A DNA stretch of 64,000 bases from Dugong dugon (GCA_030035585.1 CM057475.1:2737501-2801500), one strand, 5' to 3'; shown: positions 44,125 through 54,639, counted from the first letter of the stretch. Translations and numbers: made by a program. The notes: generated by a model not told the origin, from the letters alone.

Positions 44125-44345
44125 TTATAAGAAGAGTACATCAGAGTGATGTGATGTGGTAAGAATTCCACCTGCTGTTGCTGGCTTTGAAGATGGAGGA
44201 AGAGGGCTATAAGCTGGAAAAGGCAAGGAAATGGTTTCTCCCCTACAGCTTCCAGAAAGGAATGCAGCCCGGACAACATCTTGGTTTTAGCCCAGTGAAA
44301 CCTGCATCAGAACCTGACCTCCAGAAGTGAAAGATAATATACTTG
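44125..44345 (+). mobile_element. ERVL/MaLR-like LTR fragment
   Basis: 'ggctttgaagatggaggaagagggc', 'gctggaaaaggcaaggaaatgg', 'ttggttttagcccagtgaaacctgcatcagaacc', 'gacctccagaagtgaaagataatatacttgtgttg' match the second half of a common mammalian LTR. Confidence 0.65.
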
Positions 44346-45699
44346 TGTTGTTTGAAAGGAACAAATGAGGGCCATACCATTGGCGGTTATCAAACAATAT
44401 CTTATTTTCTACCTGACAGGGTGTGTCACCACAGGCTCACTGTGGATATTTTAATGATGGTTACTTTTCAGGGAAAGAACTGAGGTTTGCTCCTCCACAG
44501 GTATCCTGAGACTGTGTCTGCACTGTTGGAACTCCAGCATTCTTCAAGCTGGTAGGAAAGGAGAGGAGGAAGTCCAGAAGGCCTCATTATCTCTGACGCT
44601 CAACAAGCTCTCTAAGTGTTATTACTTCACCATTTCATGCTGGAAGTTATATAAGACTCACCCTGCCCAGGAAGGTCTCTAGGAGACTTTGTTGAGGCTC
44701 TGATCCCCCATTCCACCCATAAAGTCCAGCAAAGTCCGTGGTGGCCCTGGGAAAGCCTGGTGCACTTGTCTCGAGGTATCTGTGCATATGATGTTCTTCT
44801 GGTTGTGCCCATGTGTGCAAAAATCTGTGTCTTGTGTGTCTTCTATGTCAGTATGTGACTGTGTACAAGTCTCTGTATGTGTCTTTGTGGGTCTGCATTT
44901 GTGGGTTTGTGTGTGGTGCTTGTATGTATACGAGAGAATCTGAGCTGAATTAGTGTTTATGTTTAGACTGTGTTTGTGGGTGTATCTGAATAGCTGGAGG
45001 AATAACATTCTTTTAGTTACATTTACTAATTTTGTCCCTAATGGCTTAATTTATGAAGATGCCAACTGCCGTCCTCCCCGCTCTCCCCACCAAGAACAAG
45101 GCAATGTGATCCAGCTGTCTTCCTGGAATGCATTTGGATCTTTTGGAGCACACTTTATTATGAGTTTTTTGAAGCTTTTGGAAAGCCTCATGAGAGAGGT
45201 GCTGGGAGTTCATCACAGATTATTTTTAATAACAGAATTCTGGAGGGAAATGGAAAGTGATGTTTTATTGGCAAGCTGTCTTTTCGATCTTTAAAGTAAA
45301 CAGAGACTCCATTTTCAACATTATTTAAACATCATCCTTGTCCCCTTTTTAAATCATCCCATAAACGGCTAAAACCAAGACCACAAGCAGAGTCCTCTCA
45401 ATGTGTTTCTGTGCATCCGGCCTCAGCATGGTGGGGGGTAGGGGGGAAGGCTCCACATGGAAGCGGGTGCACCCACAGCACCCCATGCTCTCCGCTGTGA
45501 CTCAAGCTCTCTGTGGTCTCAGGGAGGCTGTCTCCCTACTCGGGATGCCAGCCAGGCAGCCCCTTGGCCTCTGGCAGGCATTGGTGATGCAGAATGTTTG
45601 GGGAGAATGAGAACATGGGGATGAAGTGCACCCTATTGTCTAGAGAAGCTTCTGTTGGCTTTGGAGCAGGCCCTGCTTCAAACTGCTGCTTGTCATTCC
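44346..45699. other. Unassigned low-copy sequence with a TG-rich tract
   Basis: 44815-45000 is TG-rich ('gtgtgtcttctatgtcag', 'gtgggtttgtgtgtggtg') and imperfect. The rest is unassigned. The frames at 44679-45008 and 44953-45294 follow from this biased composition. Confidence 0.4.
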
Positions 45700-45845
45700 A
45701 AAGGAACTAAACTGAACTGAACTGAATTTGATCCAAATAAATGCACCGAGCACTCGGTCCCAGGCAATGTGTTAAGCTTGGGGTAGGGAATGGAAATGAA
45801 TGAAAGCCGAGCCCCCCGTGCCCCTTGAGAATGTTGTGGCATGGG
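45700..45845 (-). mobile_element. L2/MIR-type 3' fragment, antisense, tentative
   Basis: 'aaataaatgcaccgagcactcggtcccaggcaatgtgttaagc' is like the reverse complement of the common L2/MIR terminus. Short and diverged. Confidence 0.4.
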
Positions 45846-46112
45846 CGCAAACCCCATCTCCTCAGCTATGATAGTCGGAGGCCCCATGATGTCTGTGAGC
45901 CACGCTGCTGTTCTCTGGAGCCACCACCCTGCATCTGCAACAGTGTTTCTGTGCTGGCCTAACACCTGGGCCTGGAAACCTACCCTCTGCTGCTTTCCAC
46001 AGGTCCTCTTCATGTTGCACCAGTGGTTAAAGTGCCCATCTGCTAACCGAAAGGTTGTCGATTGGAGCCCACCAGGCCTATGGGGCAATTCTACTCTGAC
46101 CTTTAGGGTCGC

Positions 46113-46649
46113 TGTCTTAGGTTGGGTTCTCTAGAGAAGCAAAACCAGTAAGGCATATAAATCAATCAATCAACCGATCGATCAATCAATCAATTAATCA
46201 ATCAATCAATAAATATCGAGAGAGAGAGAGATTTATATCAAAGAAAACAGCTCATGTGACTGCAGAGGCTGTAACATCCCAAGTCCCTGGATTAGGATAG
46301 AGGCTTCTCCCAATTCACGTAGCCGAAGGGGCTGGCGAACCCAACATCGGCAGGTTGGAAAGCAGGACTCTGCTCACAGGCTGTGAAGATCAATGAATCC
46401 AAGGATCAGCAGATAAGCTAATAGCTCAAGTCCCAAGAAGCAGAAGTCAGATGAACAAGAGGCAGCCACAGGATCCAGAGCAAGCAAAAAGCCAGAATGT
46501 CTGCTTATATTCAGATGCAGGCCACACCCCCAAGGAAACTCACTTGCAACTGATTGGCTACTCACAGCAGATTCAATCATGGGAGTGATCACATATAAAC
46601 ACTGAGAATCATGGCCCAGCCAAGTTGACACACAACCTTAAACATTACA
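46113..46649 (-). mobile_element. Solo LTR inside an AfroSINE
   Basis: 537 bp from 'tgtcttaggttgggttctctagagaagc' to 'acacacaaccttaaacattaca', with 5-bp duplication gtcgc (46108-46112 and 46650-46654). It is a different LTR family from 17432. It carries a tetranucleotide (ATCA)n tract at 46161-46215 and a short (GA)n at 46219-46231. The orientation is inferred by likeness to other antisense MaLR-type LTRs. A 62-98 bp overlapping frame here is not a gene. Confidence 0.88.
46161..46231 (+). repeat. (ATCA)n and (GA)n tract inside the LTR
   Basis: 'aatcaatcaatcaaccgatcgatc' type repeat followed by 'gagagagagagag'. Simple repeat expansion within the LTR. Confidence 0.85.
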
Positions 46650-46690
46650 GTCGCTATGTGTCAGAATCGACCCAACGGCAATGGGTGGTG

Positions 46691-47199
46691 GAGGTGATAG
46701 GGGATGTGGGAGTCACTGCAGGGATGCCCTGTACTCTGACCTGCTCCTTGGTGCGTGCTCCCCTCTCCTGCCCCTCTTTCTCACCCCCAGCATAGCTGGC
46801 CCTTCCCATCTGGGCAGGACTGTCCCTCCCTCCTTCAGACATCCTCAGACACTCAACTTTTTCCCTTAATGGGCTCAGTAAGAAGTTTTTTTCTGACCAC
46901 AGAGAAATTTTGAGTAACACATTATTCTGTCTAACTACATATATAACGCTCATAGCCAGGTAGGAGGTTTATGTTAAAATTGTTTTTGTAGATTGTGCTA
47001 CTCTTAAGAGAAAGGGCAGAACTGTGTTCATGAGACAACAAAACATCATTTTACATAACAAATTGCAGAGGGGCAGAGACGGGAGGGCAGAAGGAGAAAA
47101 ACATGAGTATACCACTGAACATGGATGCCTTGTTTTCTGACTGATTTACGAAATCATTTTCCTGGGGTTATGCCAGGTGTGTATCCTCTTTGGTGATTT
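46691..47199. other. Unassigned low-copy sequence
   Basis: Nothing recognised between the LTR-split SINE and the next SINE. Confidence 0.4.
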
Positions 47200-47396
47200 A
47201 CCAAAAAAATCCATTGCTCAAGTTGACTCCAACACATAGCGACCCTATAGGACAGAGTAGAACTACCCCACAGGGCTTCCAGTGCTCTAAATCTTTCTGG
47301 AAGTAGACTGCTACATCTTTTCCCCATGGAGTGGCTGGTGGGTTCCAACTGCAGTTATCGGCCAGAGTGCTTAACCACTGTGTCACCAGGGCTCCT
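47200..47396 (-). mobile_element. AfroSINE (long subtype), antisense
   Basis: 'ccattgctcaagttgactccaacacatagcgaccctataggacagagtag', 'tggaagtagactgctacatctttt', and 'cttaaccactgtgtcaccagggctcc'. It includes the middle block and has a decayed B-box. Confidence 0.87.
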
Positions 47397-47452
47397 TTCA
47401 GTGACTTACTTAATACTAAATTAAATAATTTTAGTATTATTAATATCAGAGA

Positions 47453-48465
47453 GCATTCTGACTGTACTTCTTCCAAGAAAGATTTGTTCATTCTTCTGGC
47501 ACACGATTGTTTATTCAATATTCTTCACTAACCTCATAGTTTAAAGGCATCAATTCTTCTTCAGTCTTCCTTATTCGTGTCCAGCTTTCGCATGTATATA
47601 AGGTGATTGAAAACACCACGGCTTGGGTCAGGGGCACCTTAGTCCTTAAAGTGGCATCTTTGCTTTTTAACCCTTTAAAGAGGTCTTTTGCAGCACATTT
47701 GCCCATGCAATAGAACTTTTGATTTCTTGACTGCTGCTTCCACGGGTGTTGATTGTGGATGCAAGTAAAATGAAATCCTTGACAACGTCAATCTTTTCTC
47801 CATTTATCATGATGTTGCTTATTGGTCCCCTTGTGAAGTTTTTAGTTTTCTTTATGTTGAGGTGTCATCCACACTGAAGGCTATAGTCTTTGATCTTCCT
47901 CAGTAAATGCTTCAAGTCCCCTTCACTTTGTGCAAGCAAGCTTGTAACATCTGCATATCATTGTTAGTGAGTCTTCCTCCAGTCCTGATGCCGCGTTCTT
48001 CTTCTTATAGTCCAGTTTCTCTGATTATTTGCTCAGCATACAGATTAAATAAGTATGGTGAAAGGACACAGTCCTGATGCACACCTTTTCTGATTTTAAA
48101 CCATGCGGTATCCTCTTGTTCTGTTCAAACGACTGCCTCTTGGTCTATGTACAGTTTCCACATGAGCACAAATCTGTCTTGGAAGAAGTACAGTCAGCAT
48201 ACTCTTTAACAGTGAGAATGGCCAGACTTCATCTCACTTATTTTGGACAAGTTATCGGGAAGGAGCAATCCCTGCAGAAGGACATCAAGCTTAGTAAAAC
48301 AGAGGGTCAGTGAGAGCGAGGAAGACCTTCAGTGAGATGGATTGACACTGTGGGCTCAAACACAGCAACAAATGTGAGGATGGAGCAGGACAGGGCAATG
48401 TTTTGTTCTGCTATACACAAGGTCGAGTTGGAACTGACTCGATGACATCTAACAACATCAATGAC
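47453..48465. mobile_element. RTE1-like LINE 3' end with 5' inversion (twin-primed)
   Basis: 47453-48170 is RTE sequence in antisense. 48167-48465 is the RTE 3' end in sense, closing with 'gactcgatgacatctaacaacatcaatgac'. The whole is bracketed by a perfect 11-bp duplication, aatatcagaga (47442-47452 and 48466-48476). The junction near 48165-48172 ('gagcacaaatctgtcttgg') shows acaa microhomology. The two arms overlap by about 33 bp of RTE sequence ('ttcttggaagaagtacagtc'). This is the signature of a single twin-priming insertion. Confidence 0.9.
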
Positions 48466-48629
48466 AATATCAGAGACATTATCTAATTCTCTGTCTTTAC
48501 TAACAAAGAAGATTTTTTTTCTATGTTCATACTTTGTTTCTTTTCCTCATTTATCTTTGTAACAAAAATAATTTTGACAGGTGGGATTTTTAAAAATTAA
48601 TTTAAAAGTGTTTTTAATATATTTTTTAT

Positions 48630-49185
48630 TTAGGAGTAATTTTAATTTATAGAAAAGTTGCAAATATAGTATAGAGTTCCTGTATACCACTCACCCAGTT
48701 TCCCCTGATGTTAATGTCTTATATAATCATGATACATTTATCAAAACTAAGCAGTTAGCCATGGTGCAGCACTGTTAACTGAAGTACAAACTTTACTCAG
48801 ATTTCACCAGTTATTCCACTGATGTCCATTTTCTGTCCCAGGATCTGGTCAGGATACCACATTGCATTTATTTGTTGTGCCTCCTTGTCTTCCTCTCCTT
48901 TGTGACAATTCAACAGCCTTTGATTTTTATGACCTTGACAGTTTTGAATAGTGCTGCTCAGATATTTTTAGAATGCCCTTTAGTTTGGTTGTAGTTTATG
49001 TTTTTCATAGTTAGGGTTACAGGCTTTGGGGAAGAACAGTGCAGAACTGAAGTGCCCTTCTCAGCATGTCATAGCAGAGCGTACATGACATCCACACGAC
49101 TTACCCTTGGCCGCTTGGTTACGATGATGTCTGCCGTGCTTCTTAACGTGTGATATTTTTGTGGTTAAAAAAGATAAGATTTTTT
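48630..49185 (-). mobile_element. Ancient L1 (L1M-class) 3'UTR, antisense
   Basis: 'agtaattttaatttatagaaaagttgcaaatatagtatagagttcctgtataccactcaccc', 'atgataccacattgc'-type text and 'gaactgaagtgcccttctcagcatgtcatagcag', 'cttggttacgatgatgtctgcc' recur in a second copy at 59925-60440. No frame. Confidence 0.75.
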
Positions 49186-49268
49186 TCTTTCTTTCTTTGA
49201 ATGTGAGTTTGAACTCGGAGCTTCTTCAGCATTTACATTAGTAAGTTTTAATGTTTATCTAATGTGTA

Positions 49269-49363
49269 TGCGAAAGCCCTGTGGAGTAGTTTTACTCTGC
49301 ACACCTGGGGTCACCATGAGTCAGAATGGACTCCAGGGCAACTAACAACAACTAACAACAATC
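49269..49363 (+). mobile_element. AfroSINE or RTE 3' fragment, sense
   Basis: 'cctgtggagtagttttactctgcacacctggggtcaccatgagtcagaatggactcc' followed by an RTE-like tail 'ggcaactaacaacaactaacaacaat'. The SINE body joined to an RTE tail fits RTE-mediated mobilisation. Confidence 0.75.
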
Positions 49364-49576
49364 CTGATGTATGTTGCCATCATACAGGTGGGCAGTTCAG
49401 AAGAGTGGAATGTAAGCAAGCATAGGAGGTGTGTTCTTATAGATTGAGCCCCCCTCTTTCACCTGAGGAGAGGCTGCAGCCTCCACTTTTCTGGAGGCAC
49501 CCCAGCTGACTGGGAATTTTCTGAGCTCCCAGAAATCTCTCTCTGATGCTTGGGGGTATATCTAAACCTCCGTTTA

Positions 49577-49990
49577 GGAGCCCTGGTGGCTCAGTGGTTA
49601 AGCGCTAGGCTTCTAACTGAAAGGTCAGCAGTTTAAACCCACCAGCCACTCCGCAGGAGAAAGATGTGGCAGTCTGCTTCCATAAAGATTACCCGTTGCC
49701 GACTCATAGCGACCCTTTAGGAAAGAGTAGAACTGTCCCCACAGTGTTTTTAAGGCTGTAATCTTTACGGAAGCAGACTGCCATATCTTTTTCTCCTGGA
49801 ACGGCTGGTGGGTTCTGACAACCAACCTTTCGGTTAGCAGCGAAGCTCTTAATCACTGCGCCACTGCTACCATAGCTCCGCCCGTAAAGATTACAGCCTT
49901 GGAAACCCTATGCAGCAGTTCCACTCTGTCCTTGTAGGGCCACTAAGAGTCCAAATCAACTTGATGGCAACGGGTTTGGTTTTTGGTTAA
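49577..49990 (+). mobile_element. AfroSINE, sense, split by another AfroSINE
   Basis: 5' half 49577-49691 ('gagccctggtggctcagtggttaagc', 'agaaagatgtggcagtctgcttccataaagatta'). 3' half 49885-49990 ('taaagattacagccttggaaaccctatgcagcagttcc', 'ttgatggcaacgggtttggtttttggtt'). The tail shows the T-rich AfroSINE terminus well. Confidence 0.9.
49692..49884 (-). mobile_element. AfroSINE nested in an AfroSINE, antisense
   Basis: 'cccgttgccgactcatagcgaccctttaggaaagagtag' to 'cttaatcactgcgccactgctaccatagctcc', flanked by the 9-bp duplication taaagatta (49683-49691 and 49885-49893). The sense host and antisense guest form a natural inverted repeat. Confidence 0.9.
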
Positions 49991-50432
49991 CTTCCGTTTA
50001 ATGCTTATGTGGAATGTGCTGTAGAACAACTAAAGTATCCCTCTTTCTTCAAATGACATGCAGACCCCCTCTCCGTCCTGATGGCTGCAGGAGTTAGGGT
50101 GCTGGGGCAGGTCTGGGGGCCCTCTTATGCCCACAGACGCCGTTCAGCATGGGCAGGCCTAAGCCAAGTCCTGGAAGACTGGCTGCCTTTGCCGGTGGCA
50201 CATTCGCATGCACCTTCCAGGAATAGAACCTGGAGCAGTTTCTCTGCCAAGAATTCATTCTCCTGGGACGTAGGAGGGAGGACAGAGCAGGGCCAGTGGC
50301 CTCAGAGACTGACAAAGCTGTGGTGGGGTGGGGACCCGGGCTGCAGTTCTCAGACTGGCCACTGTTCCCGCGCACTTGGACGGCACAGTCGCTCTTTTGC
50401 CTTTCCTGGTCTCCCCTTGTTTTCCTTACTTA
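49991..50432. other. Unassigned, GC-richer low-copy sequence
   Basis: The 124-codon plus frame (50081-50455) and 93-codon minus frame have no recognisable domain. No repeat was identified. Confidence 0.4.
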
Positions 50433-50634
50433 GATCACCAGGTCTTTCTTCCTAGTCTGTCTTAGTCTGGAAGTTCCACTGACACCAGTTTAGCATCATA
50501 GCAACATGTAAGCCTCTACTGACAGGTGGTGACTGTGCATGAGGTGTGTTGGCTGGGAATCTGGTTAGGAACTGAACCTGGGTTTCCCGGACGTAAATCG
50601 AGAATTCTGCCACTGAACCACCATTGCCCTCGGA
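50433..50634 (-). mobile_element. tRNA-Gly-headed SINE, antisense
   Basis: 'accaggtctttcttcctagtctgtcttagtctggaagttccactgac', 'catagcaacatgtaagcctctactgacagg', and the head 'aactgaacctgggtttccc' to 'gagaattctgccactgaaccaccattgcc', which retains the tRNA-Gly-like 5' end. The RTE-like 3' tail is missing. A ~12-bp insertion 'ctggttaggaa' breaks the B-box region. Confidence 0.8.
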
Positions 50635-51375
50635 GACTATGTTAGCCCTGAGAAATCTCTCTTTAAATTTTCCCTTAAAATACACATGAAACTATAGACA
50701 CACACACACACACACACAAATCCAATATCACACACAAAAGAACTCACAGGAACCATGTCATCAATTGTTAACCTTGGGAAGAATTTCTATTAACTTTAGC
50801 AACAATGAGACAGCCTCAGAAACACAATAGTTGACATTTTCATTGTTAACGCTCTGATACAGAAAGGTTCCCTTGACCACAAGTAGGTGAGAAGACACGA
50901 GGCCTTGGTGACCCACCTCCATAGAGGGGATGGGTGATGTCACACTGAATCCTGAAGGCTGTGGTCCCGAAATGTACAATGGCAGGGCTTTGGCAGGGCT
51001 TCGGGTGGGGGGAGAACACTGTTTTGTCTTTTTGTGCACTGTATCTGGTCGAAGAAAACTGAATCTCTCCCCACATTCATGAGGGTGTACGTTATCCACA
51101 GCTGCATGAGAGAATCTGACCATCAGCCCGGCAGACCAGACACCAAAGCCCTGACATTGGCAGAGGGGCGTGAGCCCAACCTTGCCTTCCAGCTTCAGCT
51201 CCCCAAGGGACATTCCAGCCAGAACCAGGGGACAGGCAAAAAGGGTAAAATCATGCTGCCTGTCCTCTGTCAACAAGACCTTTCTGGAGGAGGAATACCC
51301 AGAAAAATCCAGATACTAGACAGCCAATGAAAATACTCTGTACTGTAAAAGGAGACATGTTGAAAACACAACCTT
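50635..51375. other. Unassigned low-copy sequence with (CA)n
   Basis: It contains (CA)n at 50698-50717. The largest frame without transposon homology in the window (minus, 50761-51276, 171 codons) lies here. It has no domain, no signal peptide and no codon evidence, and is rejected as a gene. Confidence 0.45.
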
Positions 51376-51379
51376 TGAA

Positions 51380-52130
51380 AAAAATTATTTTTAAGAAGGA
51401 ATAAAAATAATTTAAAGATCTATATTTCATGTTCTCAGTGAACTACAAGAATACATGAGATTATTAGAAGACATCAGGATGATGAAAAATCAACGAGTTG
51501 AGATACAAGCTCAGATGAAGACCACATCATCTCATCTTCAAAGAAGAGCAACAGCAGAACTAAAGTTTATATGAGTGGCAGTAAAGGACAGACCTGATCC
51601 CGGATGAAAATGCTATAGTGTTGAGGACAAACTTGGCTTGATATCCTAGAAGTCATGTAAAAATGACAAAGGGATGAAAACAATGATAAAAAATATAAAA
51701 GATACAGAGGCTAGTGAAAGGAGAATTGACATTCAAATAATAAGGCTACTATAAACAAAAAATAAAAACTGAAAAAGCAATAATCAAAGATATAATTCTT
51801 GAAAACTTTCCTGAGCTGGGCAAAAATGTACTTGGTTTAGAAACTGACAAAGACATTTAATGCAAATTTGCTAAAAATAAATCAAACAAAATATATTCTA
51901 GTAATTTAATAAATCATTAAAAATAGATATTGAGCATTCAATCTGAGAGTACATGTTACTCACAAAGGAACAATATACCACTCAGGATGATGTTGTATTT
52001 TTCATTCATGACAGTAAGTTGCAGAAGACAATGGGATAACTTCTAAGTTTTCAGAGAAATCATGTTTATTATTCCCAATTTGACTTATATGTGTTAAGAT
52101 AACAAAAACATATTTATGTGCAAGGGCTCT
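51380..52130 (+). mobile_element. HAL1 / old L1 ORF1-like LINE, sense
   Basis: 'gaaaggagaattgacattcaaataataaggctac', 'attcttgaaaactttcctgagctgggc', 'acatgttactcacaaaggaac', 'gttgcagaagacaatgggataacttc' follow the HAL1 ORF1 order. The reading frame is destroyed. Confidence 0.65.
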
Positions 52131-52329
52131 GGAAGTATGCTAAGCCTTATGCTATTAATTGAAAATGTATTGACAGCTGAGAGAAGAATCAAAAATACAA
52201 ACTCAGGGATGGAGAGGCCGATTTATAAAATTTTACATTTTGTCTATTTGAGTGAAAAGCCAAAGATCAGAATTAAGGTTAAAGATCATACCACAACAAT
52301 GACATGACTCTTTAATTCCTGATTTGATG

Positions 52330-53570
52330 ATTAAAGACTGAGAAATGTCTCTGAGTCTGGCACTGTCTCGAAGCTGAGGATGAAGACAATTGCAATTCCT
52401 GCTTTTATGAAGTACATATTCTAAATAATGAACTAAAAACAGAGGTTGATAAGCCAATTTTCAAATAGTGATAAAAGCTGTAAAGAAAATCACACATGGT
52501 AATTGATATGGAAGAATAGAGCCAGTGGAAGGCTACTTCAGACATGACAGTCAGGGAGATCTCCTCAAGGAGACATCTGAGCTGTGATGGAAGAGCTGAA
52601 AGCATCATTCATGTGAGGATCTTGGGGAAGGACATTCAGGTGGAGGGAGCAGTGAGTGCAAAGTTCCTGAGAGGACATGAGTCTTGCTGTTTGAGAAATG
52701 AGGATGCCAGTGTGGCTGAAAGATGGTAAATGTAGGCAGAGGAGAGGGGGGAGGGCAAACCAAAACAAAAAACCAGTTGTCATTCGGTAGATTCTGACTC
52801 ATGACTACCCTATGTGCTGCAGAATAGAACTGTGTTCTATAGGGTCTTCATGGCTGTGACCTTTTGGAAGCAGATCTTCAGGCCTTTCTTCCAAGGTGCC
52901 TCTGGATGGGTTCAAATCATCATCCTTTTGGTTAGTAGCTGCGTGTTTAACAGTTTGTGCCGCCTATGGACTCTTGGGTCCATGGTGAGGAGTTGGGATT
53001 TTACTCTAAGGGCCACAAGACATGGTTGAAGGGTCTAAGCATAAAAGTGCCATGATCTGAACTATGCTGTCGGTGGTCTTCTGATGCCATGGGCAGGATG
53101 CTGGGAGATGAGCACAGGGGATTAGCTACAATGGTGGCCAGAGGAGGCAGAGGGGGTGAAAGGATGTGGACTGATGTGGTTCACACTCAGGGATCAACAG
53201 GACTTGCTAATGGCTTCAGAGAAAGAAAGGAAGCCAGGAAAGCTCTTTGACTTTTGACCTGAGCAACAGTGGGGCCATGTTCTGAGATGAGAGAGTTAGG
53301 GAGAGAAACAAGTCTGGGAGAGATGAGGAGAGTTAATATTCTCTTTGGGACATGCTAATTGGGCAGCTGGATTTGAGTCTGGAGCTTATGGGACAGGTCT
53401 GAGTTGCTAAAATAGCTTTGGAGATCATAAGCTTGTGGGTGATGTTCCAAGCCATGGGATCTGAGGAGGGCCCAGGACTGAATGCTATGGCAAGCCGATC
53501 TTTACAGAAGGGAGAGGAGGAGGACCTGCCAAAGGAGACTGAGAAGAGGCATGCTGTTTAGAAGGGGGGA
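52330..53570 (-). mobile_element. L2 LINE, antisense, split by an AfroSINE
   Basis: 'gatggaagagctgaaagc', 'gatcttggggaaggacattcaggtggagggagcagtgagtgcaaag', 'gaggatgccagtgtggctg', then after the SINE 'gaggagttgggattttactctaagggcc', 'aaagtgccatgatctgaac', 'aacaggacttgctaatgg', 'ccaaaggagactgagaagaggc'. It is parallel to the 18396 element. Confidence 0.78.
52765..52978 (-). mobile_element. AfroSINE (gggtggtgc subtype), antisense
   Basis: 'aaaaaaccagttgtcattcggtagattctgactcatgactacc', 'gcagaatagaactgtgttctatagggtc', 'ttggaagcagatcttcaggcctttcttcc', and 'aacagtttgtgccgcctatggactc'. The 'caggcctttcttcc' block is the body module shared with the RTE and tRNA-Gly SINE. Confidence 0.85.
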
Positions 53571-54145
53571 TATCAAGAGATGGCCATGTTACAGAGTGTG
53601 CTTCCCTTAGAAATGTATTTGGCTTTTAGTAACAGAGACTAAATGGAACATGGCTGAATTCTGATATAAGTCTTTTTGTTCCCTCTCATGTAAAAGTAGT
53701 GGGATGTGGGTAACCCACGGACAACATGGAGGCCCACTGCTATCAGGAACATAGGCATCGTCTTCCTCTTTTGCCATCCTTAGCATTCAGCTTCCATCCA
53801 AAAGTTCAACTCAGAGTCTGTGATGGCTGCTGGAACTCCAGCCATCACATCTGTATTCTGACACATAGAAAGAGAAAGGGCAGAATAGCAACAAAGGCTC
53901 ATGCCACATCAGTGTCTCTTCTAACTTGCTTTCCTGGAAGTTCCATCTGACAACTTCCACTTATATCTCATTGGCCACTTCTGTTGCGAGGGAAGCTTCA
54001 TAACACAGTTTTTCTGACTCTCAATATCTTCATCTGCTAAAATAGGGAGTTCTTCCCTCATTCTTGATTCATTGATCCTTGAAATATATCAATTATGTCA
54101 AAAAACAAACATACAAAACAAACAAACAAACAAAAAAAAAACAAA
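53571..54145. other. Possibly an unassigned ancient mammalian repeat
   Basis: 'cttttgccatccttagcattcagcttcc', 'gatggctgctggaactccagccatcacatctg' and 'ttcctggaagttccatctgacaacttcc' recall a widespread mammalian repeat, but I cannot name the family. No gene is seen. An (AAAC)n stretch is at 54112-54145. Confidence 0.4.
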
Positions 54146-54149
54146 CCAA

Positions 54150-54297
54150 AGCAACAAACCTGTTGCCGTCAAGTCAATTCCGACTCATAGCAACCCTAAA
54201 GGACAGAGTAAACTGCCCCATACAGTTTTCAAGGAGTGGTTGGTGGATTTGAACTGCTGACCTTTCAATTAGCAATCCTAGCTTTTAACCACTGCTA
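54150..54297 (-). mobile_element. AfroSINE, antisense (left arm of inverted pair)
   Basis: 'acaaacctgttgccgtcaagtcaattccgactcatagc' to 'agcttttaaccactg'. The head is cut short. Confidence 0.87.
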
Positions 54298-54312
54298 TAT
54301 ATGTATATACTT

Positions 54313-54448
54313 GACATCCCTGGTAGTGCAGTGGATAAGAGCTAGGGCTGCTAACAAAAACGTTGGCAGTTAGAATCCACCAGCCACTTCTTGGAAGCCC
54401 TATGGGGCAGTTCTGCTTTGTCAGAATCGACTCAATGGCATGGGATGA
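54313..54448 (+). mobile_element. AfroSINE, sense (right arm of inverted pair)
   Basis: 'gacatccctggtagtgcagtggataagagc' to 'tatggggcagttctgctttgtcagaatcgactcaatggcatgggatg'. Head-to-head with the preceding copy, about 15 bp apart. An internal deletion removes 'ctatagggtcgctatg'. Confidence 0.87.
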
Positions 54449-54512
54449 GATATATATATATATATAAGTGTATATATATGTATACACACACACACACATA
54501 CACATACATACA
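54449..54512 (+). repeat. (TA)n then (CA)n microsatellite
   Basis: 'atatatatatatatatataag', 'tatatatatgtatacacacacacacacatac'. It immediately follows the SINE end and probably grew from its tail. Confidence 0.95.
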
Positions 54513-54639
54513 TTAAACAGTATGTTCAGGGATGAATAGTTATCAGTGATCAAGACACAGTTTCTGTTCCTGTCTGGCCTGGTGATGTGGAGGGTTTGGC
54601 TAAGAGGTCATCCCTATAAACGACCTCAAGCCCTGTAAT

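Larger units (their letters stand above)
46012..46690 (+). mobile_element. AfroSINE, sense, split by a solo LTR
   Basis: The left part 46012-46112 ('ttgcaccagtggttaaagtgc', 'cctatggggcaattctactctgacctttagggtcgc') and right part 46650-46690 ('gtcgctatgtgtcagaatcgacccaacggcaatggg') rejoin exactly when the LTR and one gtcgc are removed. Confidence 0.88.

Noticed and set aside
46161-46231. CRISPR-like or regularly spaced repeat array
   Set aside because: It is a tetranucleotide simple repeat within an LTR with no spacers.
50081-50455. 124-codon plus-strand frame in GC-richer DNA
   Set aside because: The GC-rich region reduces stop codons on both strands. It runs into an antisense SINE at its 3' end, so it cannot be a conserved gene.
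50761-51276. 171-codon minus-strand open frame, the longest without transposon homology
   Set aside because: No domain, signal peptide, repeat structure or splice context. The surrounding opposite-strand frame of similar length is equally featureless, so it is consistent with chance.
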